Assembly: GCA_038373865.1 (NCBI GenBank)
Contig: JAXGGA010002250.1
Coordinates: 1-64,000 of the forward strand
Source: Uloborus plumipes
Lineage: Eukaryota > Arthropoda > Arachnida > Araneae > Uloboridae
Length of the DNA: 64,000 bases
Reading direction: 5' to 3'
The translations under genes were made by a program, and so were the position numbers. This document shows, piece after piece, positions 44,500 through 55,796 of the stretch. How positions within the stretch are numbered: the first letter of the stretch is position 1; every line of letters begins with the position of its first letter. The notes below the pieces were generated by a model. It was not told the DNA's origin. It made no database searches and was given only the letters and a program-made list of their open reading frames with translations.

Positions 44500-44960
44500 T
44501 TGCTTCGACTTCGCTACACGCTATTCGCGATGGAGATACTAACACTCATTCCGAATATCCAAGGTAGGAATGTCGGAGGCTAAAAAAAAGTGTCCCGGAT
44601 ATCGCATTACTTGATTTTATTTGGGAAAATCAAAATGACGTACGTATCGCAGATTCATCATGATATTTTGTCGAGTTAGTGTAAATACAATTGGTGCTCA
44701 AACTAGCTAGCGTTATGAATGGACAGCGTCGACTTTCCAACACGCGTTTATCGATGAAGAGTACCGAAACATATCCTAAATATCCAAAAGGGCAAGTAGT
44801 GGAGCCTAAAAAAATGTCCCGGACGCAGCGTTTTTTGGTTTTGTTGCGAAAAATCAAAATGACGTCTGTATCACAGATTCATCATGGTATTTTCCCGATT
44901 TTGTATGAAACACAACTGGTGCTCAGACTAGCTAGCGCTATGAGTGGATACAACACAACC
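44500..44960. repeat. ~226 bp tandem repeat beside a CpG-rich block
   Basis: 'aaaatcaaaatgacgt', 'cagattcatcatg' and 'actagctagcg' recur at a spacing of about 226 bp (for example 44628/44853 and 44703/44930). There are about two full units, more GC- and CpG-rich than the surroundings, leading into the promoter-like block. Confidence 0.7.
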
Positions 44961-44999
44961 AAGAGTCCCGACACTTTTCCGAACTCCACAAGTGCAAGT

Positions 45000-45425
45000 C
45001 GGAGTGGGCCGTGAGCGGGGGCGGTGGGGGGTGAGGGGGGTGGCTCGCACACACACATGGTGGCACAAAAGGTCCCTCTCTTACCTGTGGCTGGAGAGAC
45101 ATCTTCTCGGGTGATATCCAGCACCCCGGGGGGTCAAGATCCCTTGGGCAGCATATCGTCTGGAGGGAGGACGGGGAGAGAAGAAAGTGCACGAGAGAAA
45201 AGATTCCGAGGAGGAGGAAGGAACAACGCTCGACGACGGAATGGCTCACGGGTCTGTTTTCTCCGCTCCGATCGGCTCTCCAGCTCTTCGCATCTCGGCT
45301 GTCCCGGGGGTTTGGGAAGGGGGAGGGGGCGGGCGGGCGGGAGAGAGCGGCTGCTGGGATGCTGGCGTGGCGGACATTTTGGAGATTCGGAGCTGGCGCG
45401 TGGCTAAGATTTTGGTGAGCTCTTG
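45000..45425. promoter_or_regulatory. CpG-rich promoter-like block
   Basis: A sharp rise in G+C and CpG against an AT-rich background: 'ggcgggcgggcgggagagag', 'ctcgacgacggaatggctca', 'ggcgtggcggacattttgga'. Purine-rich 'gaggaggagg' is also present. Candidate splice donors lie on both sides, facing outward (minus: CAG|GTAAGAG at 45085; plus: TTTTG|GTGAGC at 45415-45416). This fits a 5' end, possibly bidirectional. The several overlapping open frames here are GC-driven. Confidence 0.5.
45085..45102 (-). CDS. candidate short coding first exon (MSLQPQ...)
   Basis: On the minus strand an ATG in a good context (GAGAAGATGT, A at -3) starts six codons, ATGTCTCTCCAGCCACAG, followed directly by a consensus donor GTAAGAG. 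It lies in the CpG-rich block and points toward the ZFAND4-like exon about 28 kb downstream on the same strand. It could be that gene's first exon or belong to another gene; nothing in six residues identifies it. Confidence 0.33.
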
Positions 45426-45469
45426 GTGCCTAAAAAGCATCCGGGATATAAGATATGCAAGCGTTTAGG

Positions 45470-46267
45470 TATGCGGAGGTATTGTTATAGAGGTTTTTTT
45501 TTTTTTTAATTTAGAGGTGAGAAAATATTTTTTGTGGAGTGAAACTTTTTGAGGGAATGAAACATACAAAAGCAGTAAAGACCATAAAAGTTGATCAATT
45601 CCATAAGAAATGTTTTTAACGATAAAATTGAAAGTCGCCGGAAAAGAGAAGATGTGAAACATTCTAATTTTTAACATTCAAAATAGTTGATATTTGATAG
45701 GAAGAAAAATTAAATGCATTTTTTTTTTTTTTTTAATTTCCCTCTCCCTTCTTTTTTTTAAATCAAAGTGTGAAAATAAGCTTGGCAAATATTTTGAAGC
45801 ATATTTTCAATTTTCAATGCGTGAAATGAGGTTGTGGAGGCGTTAAAAATATATCTGTATGCATTTCTCAAGGATGGACCCATTTAAAGAGAGTCGCACT
45901 TCGGGAGCACGATAGATTTGCAAAATTTTCTTTTTAGAAAACTGCGCATTGCGAGGCATCTGGTAATCTTTCAGAAACGGAAAAAATTTCATTTTTATGT
46001 TATTTCACTTGTGTGTCACAAGTAAATATCCTTGTAATATGCAAAAATTTATTATCAATACTTCAATCAGCTTTAACTTCGAATGTTGATATGTTTCTGG
46101 GACAGTATTTTTGTGTTTATATTTTTCACAAGTAGATCAATGATCAGTAAAAGATGTTTCAGCGTTTCAATAACTCTTATATCATCAAAATTTATTTCGT
46201 CTCGTTTACTTGTTTATTTAACTCGTAGTTTCAAAAAAATGGTTGTCTATAAACTTATTGGGCGCTA
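45470..46267. other. intergenic or intronic DNA
   Basis: T runs at 45498 and 45719. No gene recognised. Confidence 0.35.
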
Positions 46268-46271
46268 TTAA

Positions 46272-46781
46272 CCCATTAATGCTTAACGTCCCTTTTTAGG
46301 GACGGTCCAAAAAAGGGTCTGAATTTTCCCAAAGTGAACATTTCAACCAAATAATAGTGTTCAATTAGTGCCTTGGTATTGTTTCAATTCGTTATTAACA
46401 GATTGCAGCACATAACCATTGTAAAGTGTGTTCCGTAGTAGTTTTAATATGATCTTTATCAAAAATGACATCGTTCACAATCTCAAGAAAAAAAGCTAAG
46501 TTTTCAACGTTATTCCCAGCTTCCCAGTTTATGTTAATTGCTGATTTTATTTCTTCTTATAAAATGTCTTTTTAAATATTATATCGTAGACAGAAAAACA
46601 TTTTAGTAAAATAAGTATGTACCCTCTGGGGTCTATCGTAACTTTTAAGGGACGATTTTTCTTTCCTTAATAAAGCTATTATTTTTTAGATAATATTTTT
46701 TAATTATTTTTCCTGCCCATTAAACACTGTTTGTAACCAGTACACAAATATCTTTGGAACAAAAAGTCAGGCATTAATGGG
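46272..46781. mobile_element. piggyBac-like MITE, copy A (510 bp)
   Basis: The ends CCCATTAATGC and GCATTAATGGG are flanked by TTAA (46268-46271) and CTAA (46782-46785, one substitution from TTAA). Nearly identical in sequence to 48214-48725. Internal 'cgtccctttttagggacgg' is palindromic. Non-coding. Confidence 0.82.
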
Positions 46782-46789
46782 CTAAATAT

Positions 46790-47956
46790 ACATACAAATG
46801 AAAAAATTGAAGCTCCCCCCCCTCCCCTTTTCTGGTGATGGAAAAACATTTTTAAAAAGTTCTAGTGTTTAAAGAGACTTTTTTTAATAGTTTTAAGCAG
46901 TAGAGTAGCCAGAACTACCCTATCTGGGGATGGGGAGTAGTTGGAGATCAATACATGTCCTACATGTGCATAAACTATCCTGTAAGGATTGGAAAGAAGG
47001 TTATAACCAAGAATTCTGAGGAAAGGAGCTCTGGGGGGATGGAGTGAACCCTCCTGGTTTTTTGAATAAAAAAGCTATACAAATTCAGATACACGCTATA
47101 TACTCATGAAATAAGTATACATAATACAAACACTCATAAAATATTCATATAATTATGTAAAATGTGTAACACACTAATGAAATTTCTGTATTAACAGAAA
47201 AAAATCCCTGCGGCAATTTAGGCCTCAAAGAAATTAATGTGCACAATTTTAGCTTTGTCAGAAGATCTGAAAGGATGAAAAGTAAGAAATTTACAAAAAT
47301 ATTTAAAAATTTTATTCATACAAGTAGTTTCTTGAAAACAAATAGTTCTTGTGTGAAAAAAGAAGAGAGATTATTATGAAAATTATGTAAAAGATATTCT
47401 TTCAGACAGTTAGACTTTTTGCTACAGCACAGCCGTATTTAGAGTTCAAACCCCCTTCAAAAATTTTCAAAACCATTGCAAAAATGCTTTTCACAGTTTC
47501 TCACTGGGAAAAAAATATTATTGCTATTTTATTTTAATTTTCTTTTTTACTTTAAAACTGCATTTATAAAATGAAACTATCATCATTGAATAATTGTACA
47601 GTTTAGTGTATTTTCTGCAGTATTGATTTTTATTGCAGCTATTGCAAATATAATTTCTTCCCAATACACCTTTTTCTTCGAATTTTTAATACCACTAAAA
47701 AAAAAACCACCAAAATTCTTCACATTTGTAAGTACCAAACTCTATTATTTAACACATCTTACAAGTGTCCCCCCCCCTAAGATAGAAATTTCAAAAATAC
47801 TCATTAGAATGCGCGTATGGGACTATACTCATCCATCCAGTTTTTTTTTTTTTTTTCTTCATTGAAAAAATGAGTCTTTTTTTTTCTTTTTTTATATTTT
47901 TCATGTGAATGCCCTTTTTACATCTATTGTGACAAAAATCAACAGAATATAGAACA
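46790..47956. other. intergenic or intronic DNA
   Basis: C-rich and T-rich homopolymers occur (46816, 47770, 47842). No gene recognised. Confidence 0.35.
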
Positions 47957-49104
47957 CTAGCTGATGTGCCTGGCGTCGCACGGGTTTAAATGCAGCATGC
48001 CAAATCCAAGAAAATAACTATATGACTTTCAACTAAGCCCAGTAGAATCATATTTCTTAAAGCTATTTTTTGTGATCATGCGGTAGATTAACTGGGTGTG
48101 AAGAAGAACGTGAAATAAAACTTAAATGCGCTATTTTTTTCATCCGTGTGATTTTTCAAAAAATAATTTTCTATTTTCTAACTTTTGCCAATATCAATTC
48201 TCTTTTTATTTAACCCATTAATGCCTAGCGTCCCTTTTTAGGGACGGTCCAAAAAAGGGTCTGAATTTTCCCAAAATGAACATTTCAACCAAAAAATAGT
48301 GTTCAATTAGTACCTTGGTATTGTTTCAATTCGTTATTAACAGATTGCAGCACATAAACATTGTAAAGTGTGTTCTGTAGCAGTTTTAATATGATCTTTA
48401 TCAAAAATGACATCGTTCACAATCTCAAGAAAAAAAGTTAAGTTTTCAAAGTTATTCCCAGCTTCCCAGTTTATGTTAATTGTTGATTTTATTTCTTCTT
48501 ATAAAATGTATTTTTAAATATTATATCGTAGGCAGAAAAAAATTTTAGTAAAAAAAGTATGTACCCTCTGGGGTCTATCGTAACTTTTCAGGGACGATTT
48601 TTCTTTCCTTAATAAAAAAATCATTTTTTACATAATATTTTTTTATTATTTTTCCTCTCCATTAAACACTGTTTGTGACCAGTATACAAAATATCTTTGG
48701 GGAAAAAATGTCAGGCATTAATGGGTTAACCCGGTATCCATTATTGGCATAGATGAATATAAAAAGCCTGAGAAAGCAATAAATTTCATGCTTACTCCAG
48801 AGAATCCTTGGTTCAAAATTTTCATTATGATTACTGTTAAAATTGTTGTTAGGCAACAAATGGTTGCAACAATGGGTGGCAAATTTAATCATTTAGTGGG
48901 GAAATGACATGAAACTTACTGTTTTCCATAATAACTTTTTAAAACTAAGTGTTTTAGAAATAAATTATAGCTTATCCTGATTCCTGTTAATGTAGCTATC
49001 TACGGTGAAAAAATGGTTAAAATCGGTCCAGTAGTTTGGAAGATTACCCCGGACATACAAACATACATACATACATACAAAAGTAGTCATTTATGTATAT
49101 AGAT
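47957..49104 (+). mobile_element. ACTAGC-headed repeat with (ACAT)n tail
   Basis: Starts ACTAGCTGATGTGCCTGGCG and ends 'acatacatacatacataca', then 'ttatgtatatagat'. Upstream of the tail is 'ggttaaaatcggtccagtag'. It is split by the TTAA MITE at 48214. Relatives are at 27943 and 60441. Class not assigned. Confidence 0.58.
48214..48725. mobile_element. piggyBac-like MITE, copy B (512 bp), nested
   Basis: The ends CCCATTAATGC and GCATTAATGGG are flanked by intact TTAA (48210-48213 and 48726-48729). Very similar to copy A with scattered substitutions and small indels. It sits inside the ACTAGC-headed repeat, so it inserted later. Confidence 0.88.
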
Positions 49105-49785
49105 GAAATCAAATTTTATTGACTTTGTGGATTCCACGAGAAATAGGTTTGGCAAAACCCTCCCTGAAACTAAGATCTGGTTACGGCCCTGTGCTACAGT
49201 ACCTTTCAATTTCTGATTTTTTCCCCCTTCTTCTAAGCATTTTAAAGTCAAGTAATTTCTTTTTCAAACAATTAATCATCCAAAATAAGAAGGAACGAAG
49301 TACACAAATAAATGACAACAAAATATGAAAATGTCAGAAAGAAAATCAAAACATAAACAATATTTTATTGAATTGCAAACAATTGATGTAGGAAGTCCAA
49401 GCAGTGTTTTTTTCTAGTGCTAAATTTGTGGTACCTTGTAAGAGGAGTCGTTTAATTAATTAAAATTTAAATTTATGCCATAAATCTTCATTACCCGTCA
49501 AGTGATTTTATCTATTTATTAAAGTTTTCTCTGAATATTTCCACGAAGTACGTTCTCTCCCAAAGCTTCCTCTTACTTTTATAAATTTGAATTCATTTCT
49601 TTTCGGTGTTTCGGCTATTTCATTTTTGAATTTTTAGACTTCGGTTAAATTTTTATACGGTGGTTTATTTAATAACTTATTTTAATCTCCTTACATATTA
49701 CGTTTGTGGTCTTTGGAAATTTCTTGACTCCAATTTTGGTAATCTAAGAGTATCCGCCAAACTTGCAATTAAATAAGTAGAAATC
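49105..49785. other. intergenic or intronic DNA
   Basis: No gene or defined repeat recognised. Confidence 0.35.
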
Positions 49786-49787
49786 TT

Positions 49788-50205
49788 TGGCCATCTTGTC
49801 TAGTGGTCAGAGTTAGGGGAGTCTGGCTGCGGATAGGGAAGTTCTGGGTTTGAGTCCCGGCTAGGGCATAGATGTACTTTTTCTCTCCTATCCTAGTCCT
49901 AATCCTTGTGTGAATATGTATCTGCGCTGTGAATGGTTGCCTGCCCCATAAATGGGTCCTTATCCCTAGTAGCACACTTCGTTTTTTAAAGGTTGTAAAA
50001 TGGTTATTAACTTTGTGACAACGGATTAAAAACGTTTATAAAACGTTTAAACGTTTTTTGTGCTACCTGGGTATGACATGTGTGTACCGTGGAAGTCGAA
50101 CTCCCCCCCCCCCCCCCAATTACGGTGCAGCTGAAAAAATGGAAAGCGCACCCCAAATTACCAGTCTAGCTGGAACAAGACAAGACAGCAACACTAGAAA
50201 TATAC
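49788..50205 (+). mobile_element. tRNA-derived SINE, family B, copy 3 (interrupted)
   Basis: The head CATCTTGTCTAGTGGTCAGA and B box GGTTTGAGTCCCGGCTAGGG are followed by 'gcgctgtgaatggttgcctg'. It is interrupted at 49964-50071 and then resumes with 'gacatgtgtgtaccgtggaa' and 'aattacggtgcagctga'. It includes a C15 run at 50103. Confidence 0.78.
49964..50071. mobile_element. 108 bp MITE, CCCTAGTAGCACA ends, inside the SINE
   Basis: CCCTAGTAGCACA faces TGTGCTACCTGGG; TAT occurs on both sides (49961-49963 and 50072-50074). Comparison with the other SINE B copies gives a clean empty site. The centre is ACGTTT/AAACGT-rich. Terminal similarity with 41134-41550 suggests one family. Confidence 0.75.
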
Positions 50206-50221
50206 TTGCTTACAGTGGTTG

Positions 50222-50512
50222 TTGGGGGAGAGGCTTGGTAGTCCGATCGGTAAGGCGTCGGACTCGTATCCGGAGGGACCCGGTTCGATCCCAGCCGATC
50301 AAAGATCCACAGTCTTGATTAATGGTGGCTGGGGAACGTAAAAAATGTCGTGGTCACAAAGTCCTCCAAGTGAAACGATACCTCTGGGGGTGCTGGGCCA
50401 AGCGTTTGCTCAACTCTTGGTTCTGGTTCAAAAAAATAACAAAGCACTTTTCAGGGCCCTATCCCGGTTAAACCACGAGTTGTGGTAGGTACGGGGGACC
50501 CTGGAGTGTGTG
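50222..50512 (+). mobile_element. tRNA-derived SINE, family A, copy
   Basis: GCTTGGTAGTCCGATCGGTA (A-box region), 'ggcgtcggactcgtatccgg' and ACCCGGTTCGATCCCAGCCG (clear B box). The body 'ttaatggtggctggggaacg', 'tcgtggtcacaaagtcctcc', 'gggggtgctgggccaagcg' matches 34431-34858. Confidence 0.8.
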
Positions 50513-51124
50513 AAGTGGTTATTGGGGGAGGGGGGGGATATTGCTCGTGATAAGTGGAAGGCTGCTTTGCCTCGAATAAGGAGTGCTAGAGTCGATAATG
50601 TCAATTTAAATGAATAACTTCGAGCCATTTCAAAATTAGCACCATAGTGTGGAGTGCTGTACATCGAACTTCATTCTTTAAAATGGTGAACCTGTGATAA
50701 GGGCGTAACAGCTCTTTGATAGGCACGCTAGCTTTCATGACTAGTACTAGACCCTTAATCGACTTCCATTATTTACGCAACAGAATTTCAAAATTTCGTG
50801 AATTAAAATGGCGATATTCTCAAGACATAAAATATTTGTATTGTTTTGTTGTTATTTGTATTGTTTTTTGAGTAGTTTTTAGCTGCGAAACCAGAACAAC
50901 ATTCATGCGACTCTCTTTTTAGCCTACTTTCCCGTTAAAAATAAAAGAGACGAAAAAAGCATTAAAATTGGCTTAATGCATCTAAAAAATGTCGCCAAGT
51001 CCAAAAAATATCACCAAGTCCAAAAAAATATCGCCAAGTAAAAAAAATATCGCCAAGTAAAAAAAAGTCAAAAAGAAACAAAAAAATGAAATAAATATCG
51101 AAAAATTAAAAATTTGAACGTAGG
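50513..51124. other. intergenic or intronic DNA with CGCCAAGT repeats
   Basis: 50990-51060 has four short units of 'aaaaatatcgccaagt', recalling the CGCCAAG words of the ACTTCC-type repeats. No gene. Confidence 0.45.
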
Positions 51125-51905
51125 GTATTGAGATGGGGAATTTGTGTGTCTGTCGGTCGGTCGGTCTGTCGGTCTGTCTGTCCCCCCTAATAACTTTTGA
51201 ATGAACTTTCAGATTTGGACAAACTTTTTTTTGTTGGAAAGATCTCGGCGAGTACAGCTCATTCCCATATTTAATTTTTCGATTTGAACAATTTTTGGTG
51301 CAACTTTAAACCGTTCAAACAACCTGGCCCGCGATATTAACTTTTTAGTTAACAGTCCGATTTGAACAAACTTTTTTTTGTTCGAAAGATCTTTTCAAGG
51401 GTACTTCATTCCCGTATCTACATTTTCGATTTGAAAATTTTTTCGTTCAACATTGAACCGTTCAAACAAGCTCTCACCCCTAATAACTTTTGAGTGAACC
51501 GTCCGATTTAAACAAACATTTTTTGTTCGAAAGATCTCGGCAAGGATACTTCATCCCCGTTTTTAAATTTCCGATTTGAACAATTTTTCGTTCAACATTG
51601 AACCGTTCAAACAAGCTCTCACACCTAATAACTTTTGAATGAACAGTCCGATTTAAACAAACTTTTTTTTGTTCAAAAGGTCTCGGCAAGGATGCTTCAT
51701 TACCGTATTTAAATTTTCAATTTGAACATTTTTTTTGTTCAACATTGAACCGTTCAAACAACCTTTCCCCACATAATAACTTTTAAGTGAACCGTCCGAA
51801 TTGAATAAACTTTTTTTTGTTCGAAAGATCTCGGAGAGGCTCATTCCTATATTTCACTTTTCAATTTGAACCATTTTTCGTTCAATGATGAACCGTTCAG
51901 AAAAA
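51125..51905. repeat. ~146 bp tandem array, five units
   Basis: Units start near 51187, 51333, 51480, 51626 and 51774 with 'aataacttttgagtgaac', 'tccgatttgaacaaactttt', 'gttcgaaagatctcggcaag' and 'acattgaaccgttcaaac'. They are preceded by a (GTCGGTCTGTCT) run at 51149-51182. Open frames on the minus strand (for example 51480-51689) are shadows of the array. Confidence 0.82.
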
Positions 51906-53540
51906 ATTTTAACATGAGCGCCTACGGAGAAATTTAAATTGAATGTTGATTCTGAACTTCAAAGCGGATTTCCTTCAAACTAACTTTGTAAGAAAATGGT
52001 TTTGATAAATAATGTATTGTAAAGTACTTATCTGAATAATCTTCTGTGAGGACTCTGATTCCGACTCCGACTCCGCAAACATGGCGGAAATGCAGGCTCA
52101 GAAAAAATGACTGACTGGGCAGACGATTTTTTGTTTATTTATTTATTTGTTTGTTTAAATTATTATTATTTTTTTTTATCAGTCGATTTTTTTTTGTTAA
52201 CAAAAATTTTTCATTCACGAGAGCATTTTATTCCTTATTTATATTTAACAACCGGCAACGGATTAAAAATGAAATACAAGACATTTTATTAACGAACAAG
52301 TTTTTTTTCTTTCTTTGATAAAATGTGTTTAGAAGTTCTTTGTACTTTTATTTTATTTATTTATTTTTTTTTCTTTTGAAAACGATTGTGGAATTTTTCT
52401 ACGGAAGAACTATAACAGTTACATTCTTTAAAAGGTGTGACAAAACTTTATTGACTCGTTTATTTACTTTTTACGTGTTTATTTTATCTGATGAGAGGGG
52501 TATATTTTACTTTCAGAAATCAGCTTTAAGTGCTATAAAGATATGTTTGACATAATTTTTAGTTTCAGATAATCAAGAGAATATTGATCAGATGCTACAA
52601 TGCCGATGTCGATGTACGGGAAAGTAGGCTCGTTAAGTTCTTGACAGAACTTCTTGTTTATTATTATTATCTCTTTTTAGATTGATTCTTTTAAGAAGCT
52701 ATTCCTAAGTCCAACTAGTTTTCAAACGCGATATAACCGCCTATTTCTGCTGCAATTGAAAATTTCAAAAAAAGATTTTACACTTTCAGCACATGATCGA
52801 TAGAGAAGCAAAGCATTAAACCAACACTGTTTCCGATTAGCAAGTTTTAAAACTCAGCCTAAAAACATCCACGGGGGAGGGAGATTCAATTTAAATTTAT
52901 TTTGATTAAAATCATTGTTTTAAGCAAAAAGAACTAGTTTCAATTCAGTCTTGCTTAGATCTAGCTTTAGTACGATATCTTCCTGCTTAAGAACCTAATT
53001 ACTCTTACAGAAAAATAGAAAGAAACATGTCTATGCTATCAATTTCATTAATACTTTGTAAGGCATATCTTAATAGTTAACAAAGGAAACCCATTATATG
53101 GTCTTTTTTTGTTTTTACAGCCTTCGAAACTTATTTTCGTACTTTAAGGCTGAATTCTATCTAAAATTCAAAAAAAAAAAGAAAGAAAGAAAGAAAGAAA
53201 AAATTGAAAAGTTGAGCTCCTGTTAGCTGTTATGAAAAATTAAGTCATATTCTTAATTGCGGTTCATGGCAGTAGCGTATAGCCAGAAACAAAACTTCAG
53301 AACAGGATATAGTTAAATTAAGGAAGGGAGGGGGTGGCGTAAAGATAATTTTGGGCCTCTTCTATATTTAAAAAAGGAAACTTTCTGCTTTTGTGGTGGT
53401 GGGGGAAGGGGGATACATCCCAATTCTTTCCTCTCTTGGATACGTCAAGGGTACATGGGAGACAGACCACATAGTAATACATGGTTGCATATAGCACGCA
53501 TCAGCCCTATTAGACTGATATTTGGGAGATAGAACTCTAA
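51906..53540. other. intergenic or intronic DNA
   Basis: It includes T-rich tracts and a (GAAA)n run at 53180-53200. No gene recognised. Confidence 0.35.
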
Positions 53541-53684
53541 GGGCCATGCTCCACATCAGCGTAAAACGCGACCGAAACTGAAATCAGAAACCGAAAATCC
53601 GGGTACTTTCCATAGGAACACCGTTGAATCCATTTTACGCTTCTGCCCAATTTTTCTGCTTTACGTCGATGTGGAGCAGGGCAC
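53541..53684. mobile_element. 144 bp Harbinger-like MITE, copy 2
   Basis: GGGCCATGCTCCACATCAGC start and 'gatgtggagcagggcac' end; it matches 24550-24693 with few changes. Flanks are TAA on the left and TTAA on the right. Confidence 0.78.
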
Positions 53685-53989
53685 TTAATGATGACAAGAA
53701 CTGCATTTCAATAATTTCCATGCGCTTTCTGACATATGAGAAGCTGAAGTCAGGGCCATTACAATAACTTGTTTTTTTAAATTTTAATGTTTAGGTTTGT
53801 ATAATTTTCCTTGCTTTTCATCCCTTCTTAAGTGTGTGTGTGTCTGCCTACAAATGCCATCAATAACATTTTGCTTTCCATTTAACAGGGGGAAGGACAA
53901 ATTATTGATGCTCATCTTATACGAAGATTGGTTCTCTTGTGTTCTAACAGAAGAAATTTGACATCAAACGACGGAATTCAAGGAGTGAG

Positions 53990-54310
53990 GTAAAAGTGGA
54001 CGTGACTAAACATGTCGACTTCCGGTGTTTTCCTCTCGCGAACAGAGGCGCTGTATGTTTGCGCACGTGGTCGCGTCTCTGACGTCATCGTGGCGGGCAT
54101 CCGGGCACGGTTGCCCCGGGTGACGACGATCTGGCCTCCCGCGCAGCCACTGTTGCCAGATTAAACAGCCTTCCACAAGGGCCTCGAACAAGTTAAACTC
54201 ATTTCGGTGGTCCGAGAGGGGATCTTCTTTGTTTGCACACAAGTTGTCCCCGTGACCGTCACTGTGAACAGATGGAGGCGCTCAATGAATTTCTCTCTCT
54301 CGCTCCCTCT
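53990..54310. promoter_or_regulatory. CpG-rich promoter-like block 2
   Basis: A second sharp CpG-rich island. It contains motifs known from animal promoters: ACTTCCGGTG (ETS-like, 54018-54027), GCGCACGTGG (E-box/NRF1-like, 54061), TGACGTCA (CRE, 54080-54087) and GTTGCCCCGGGTGAC (X-box-like, about 54110). Direction is not decided; no convincing exon was found beside it. The open frames here are short and composition-driven. Confidence 0.42.
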
Positions 54311-54419
54311 CACTTCAAGAACGAAAATGGCATCAGAAGGCACGATTATGACCATGAGTGGCATTTCAAAATTGGGAAAGATAAGACTGCTTGGAAATAG
54401 AAACAAAGTTTGAAGCAGT

Positions 54420-55796
54420 TTTTTTATTTGTGTTTAGGTTCTCGGTATGGGATGGTACTAAAAGTAAAAAGTTCACTTAACGTGAAACTCTCTCTTTCTT
54501 TTTTTTCCCTTTCGTTAACTCACATTGCAATATCGCTTTGATTAACAATCGTGGAGTGAGGTTGTGTTCAAAATCCTCTCAATGAACACCATCTTTTTTG
54601 CAGTTGTTTTTATTTGCGATAGTTGCATGCGTTTTCACCATTATGCTCTGTCATCGATTTTTCTGGAATTAGGTTTTTAGAACATTGGTTTAAGCTTAGT
54701 GTTTAATTGCTGATAAGCTCAACGAAATATGGTGTGACTGGAAATATTGTGTTTTAGTGCAAAGTACAAAACTGTCTTACTGAAAATTTTCCAAGGGCAG
54801 CTGCCCTGCACTCGCATATTAAACAGCAAAAACCAGAAAATTTCCCAGAAAACTAAGTGGTGTTTCTTGTAGTTAGGATCACTATCTTTCTTCATCAAGA
54901 CGACATCGGCTCGGGTCACCGGCAATGATCATTAGAAAGAAAACCCTTCACACCTCTTATACTATAGGGCAATTCTAAATCTATTGGCTATATAGCAAGA
55001 AGATGCTTCAGATAAGACAACTAGATGATATTTTAGACAGCTTGTGTAGTGTTAACCCCATTGAATAGAATTATAGACAAAGAATTGCGCTTCCAACAAT
55101 TAAACCGGTAACTCAAGTTCTGTAGATAATGTTTCACTGCATTAGCAGTCCTTTCGCCGGAAAGAAAATATGGAGTCAAACGTAGCTTTTCTCTACCTCT
55201 TTATTTCCGTCAACATACGAATGGATAAGGACCTAGTGGCCACAATGGGAATGGAAAATAAGCTCTTGTAGGGAAAAAGGGAAAAGGTCATAGTTACCTT
55301 CTTTGCTATTTAAAGCAGAGAAAAAGTCGACGGTTTTTTTTTTTAAAGATCTACTTGCGGTAGTAAATATTTTTTATGAATCATATCCAGCACAACTACT
55401 GCTATTTATTTTAGCAAGACAGGAATAAGGAAGTCGGTTCTATTTTTTTTTTCATTTTTGCATTGTTAATCTTAAGCTTACTACTTTAAAAAATTGTTTT
55501 CGCAGAAAAAAGTATTATTTTTATTTAGTGTTGGACATGAAGATCTCTGAAAGTTTAAAATGTCTTTCTGTAATGAGAGAGGAATACATCAATGAAATTC
55601 AATCAACTCCCAAAATGCTTCTCGTTTAGTATATTGGACGAGTTGACGCGATTTATTACACCAATTTATCTCACTTCAAAAGTTATTCTGTCCTTACTGC
55701 TTCATATTTTTCATCTAGCAAGCTAATATATTTTAATATTTCATAACTGTTTAGTGCCATGGATAATATTGCAATATTTTTGCTTGACTTAAAAGA
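54420..55796. other. intergenic or intronic DNA
   Basis: 'gaagtcggttctattttttt' at about 55431 is a fragment of the repeat family at 40233. No gene recognised. Confidence 0.35.

Noticed and set aside
44630..45468. Many open frames in the CpG-rich block
   Set aside because: High GC lowers stop frequency; the frames overlap on both strands and show no domain. Only a short candidate first exon with a donor was kept.
51480..51844. Minus-strand frames with repeated text (FEQKKVCLNRTV-type)
   Set aside because: They are translations of the ~146 bp tandem array.
51125..51905. Tandem array considered as a CRISPR array
   Set aside because: Units are ~146 bp, contiguous and without unique spacers; the genome is eukaryotic.
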